Source of the DNA: CAYRFQ01 sp964423615
GTDB taxonomy: Bacteria > Planctomycetota > Planctomycetia > Gemmatales > Gemmataceae
Direction: 5' to 3'
NCBI GenBank assembly: GCA_964423615.1
Contig: CAYRFQ010000060.1
Location: 1 to 44,255, forward strand
Length of the DNA: 44,255 bases
Positions 43,619 to 44,255 of the stretch are shown here, piece after piece. The notes under the pieces were generated by a model. That model was not told where the DNA came from. It saw only the letters and a program-made list of their open reading frames with translations, and did not search any database. Numbering within the stretch: position 1 is the first letter of the stretch; every line of letters starts with the position of its first letter. Made by a program: the position numbers and the translations under genes.

Positions 43619-44077
43619 TTACGAAATGGCCTTCATTGGAATCGGTTTGGTTGGGTCCAGGAGAACCGGTTGTTGAGCTTGGTGTTCGTGCTCAGGTCCG
43701 ACCCAAATCTTGAGTTTCTTCAACTGAGCTCGCCCGAGACGATTCCTAGGCAACATTCGCCGTACGGCATTATGCAGGATTCGTTCGGGGTGTTTTTCCA
43801 ACATGTTACGGGCGTAAACGACTTTTCGACCTCCGGGATACCCGGAATAGGAGTCGTAGTATTTTTGGTCCCACTTGTTACCTGTGAATCTGACCTTCGC
43901 GGCGTTTATGACGATGACGTACTCGCCCATGTCTTGGTGCGGCGTAAACTCCGGGCGATGTTTGCCACGCAAGATGTTCGCTATGACAACGGCTAATCGG
44001 CCGACCACCTGATCCTCAGCATCGATCAGGAACCATCGTTTTTCGTCTTCGTGTTTCTTCCCCATGAATGTGGACAT
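43619..44077 (-). CDS. rplM: 50S ribosomal protein L13
   Basis: A 152-residue large-subunit protein. Recognised by RWFLIDAEDQVVGRLAVVIA, LRGKHRPEFTPHQDMGEYVI, the segment VINAAKVRFTGNKW, and the conserved YYDSYSGYPGG and MLPRNRLGRAQLKKLKIW. It is first in the operon with rpsI. The ATG at 44077 is followed by a second in-frame ATG at 44065; the first has GGGGTGG upstream. The C-terminal extension (HQAQQPVLLDPTKPIPMKAIS) is slightly long for the family. Confidence 0.96.
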   Translation of the reverse strand: MSTFMGKKHEDEKRWFLIDAEDQVVGRLAVVIANILRGKHRPEFTPHQDMGEYVIVINAAKVRFTGNKWDQKYYDSYSGYPGGRKVVYARNMLEKHPERILHNAVRRMLPRNRLGRAQLKKLKIWVGPEHEHQAQQPVLLDPTKPIPMKAIS

Positions 44078-44255
44078 CGAGCCACCCCAAGAACAATTCG
44101 TTGGATTCTATCGAAAATGTAATCATAGGGGTCGCGAGAAGATCGTCAAGGCAAAAAGGTCGTTGTGGCAGGTCTGAGGGTGCATCGCCCCCTTTGCACC
44201 GCAAATCGAATTTGTTACATTTTATGTAGACGAATTCGTCCGGTCTTTTGCTCTA
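44078..44255. other. Upstream region of rplM
   Basis: 178 bases running to the window edge. It must contain the promoter or leader of the rplM-rpsI operon, unless it is co-transcribed from genes beyond the edge. An AT-rich stretch near 44210-44230 is the best promoter candidate; no specific boxes are claimed. Confidence 0.35.

Noticed and set aside
1..44255. tRNA or rRNA genes, CRISPR arrays, intact transposases
   Set aside because: No T-loop-like GTTCGAATCC in a cloverleaf context, no regularly spaced direct repeats and no transposase-like frame were found by reading; a tRNAscan and IS search would be needed to exclude them formally.

Overview
The window reads as a stretch of a Planctomycetota chromosome. 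The support is a set of lineage-typical proteins: a DUF1559 prepilin-like protein followed by a tiny lipoprotein, a DUF1571 protein, a TIGR03000 protein, a GYF/PPC-type membrane protein, a Kelch plus PQQ-propeller protein, an intradiol dioxygenase with an EF-hand partner, a WD40 protein with an N-terminal anchor, and a ribosomal protein S9 with an acidic insert. Genes are mostly single or in pairs, with long intergenic spacers and strong hairpins at gene ends. No rRNA, tRNA, CRISPR array or intact insertion sequence was seen.

Layout. 1-6.2 kb: a cyclophilin-like protein, an SPFH membrane protein with a small ribbon-helix-helix-like partner, a B12-dependent acyl-CoA mutase large subunit whose two diagnostic residues are of the isobutyryl-CoA type, a membrane protein with an acidic tail, and a zinc peptidase-like protein. 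7-14 kb: a WD40 protein, an ion channel with two voltage sensors and one pore, and a 1218-residue membrane protein with five copies of a charged helical module. 14-22.9 kb: NadB, DUF1571, an MBL hydrolase, TIGR03000, a DUF4198/DUF3386-like protein, the dioxygenase and EF-hand pair, and three copies of a dispersed palindromic repeat (first copy at 6.8 kb). 22.9-31.2 kb: the Kelch/PQQ protein, a DUF1559-lipoprotein pair, a PepSY membrane protein, a TPR protein, a Fur-like palindrome, hemP and an L-2-hydroxyglutarate oxidase. 31.3-36.7 kb: a GYF/PPC protein, a response regulator with a likely intracellular subtilase, and an aldo/keto reductase. 36.7-38 kb: an accessory-looking spacer with a Hint-domain remnant and inverted repeats, followed by an in-frame-UGA gene. 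38-44.3 kb: glutamate dehydrogenase, an epimerase-like SDR, a Crp/Fnr regulator, a small Tat/zinc-motif protein, and rplM-rpsI.

The most notable observation is the gene at 37612-37965. It encodes a 117-residue ArsC/Spx-like thioredoxin-fold protein only if the in-frame TGA at 37654-37656 is read through. That TGA sits exactly at the redox cysteine of the CxxC motif (S-U-T-S-C), and a hairpin with G at the start of its apical loop lies 23 nt downstream, as expected of a bacterial SECIS. This makes it a strong selenoprotein candidate. Second is the 4+6-helix double-voltage-sensor channel at 8647-10062. Third is the mutase with Phe80/Gln198. Iron-related genes (PepSY protein, hemP, Fur-like box) cluster at 26.7-29.9 kb and may be co-regulated.
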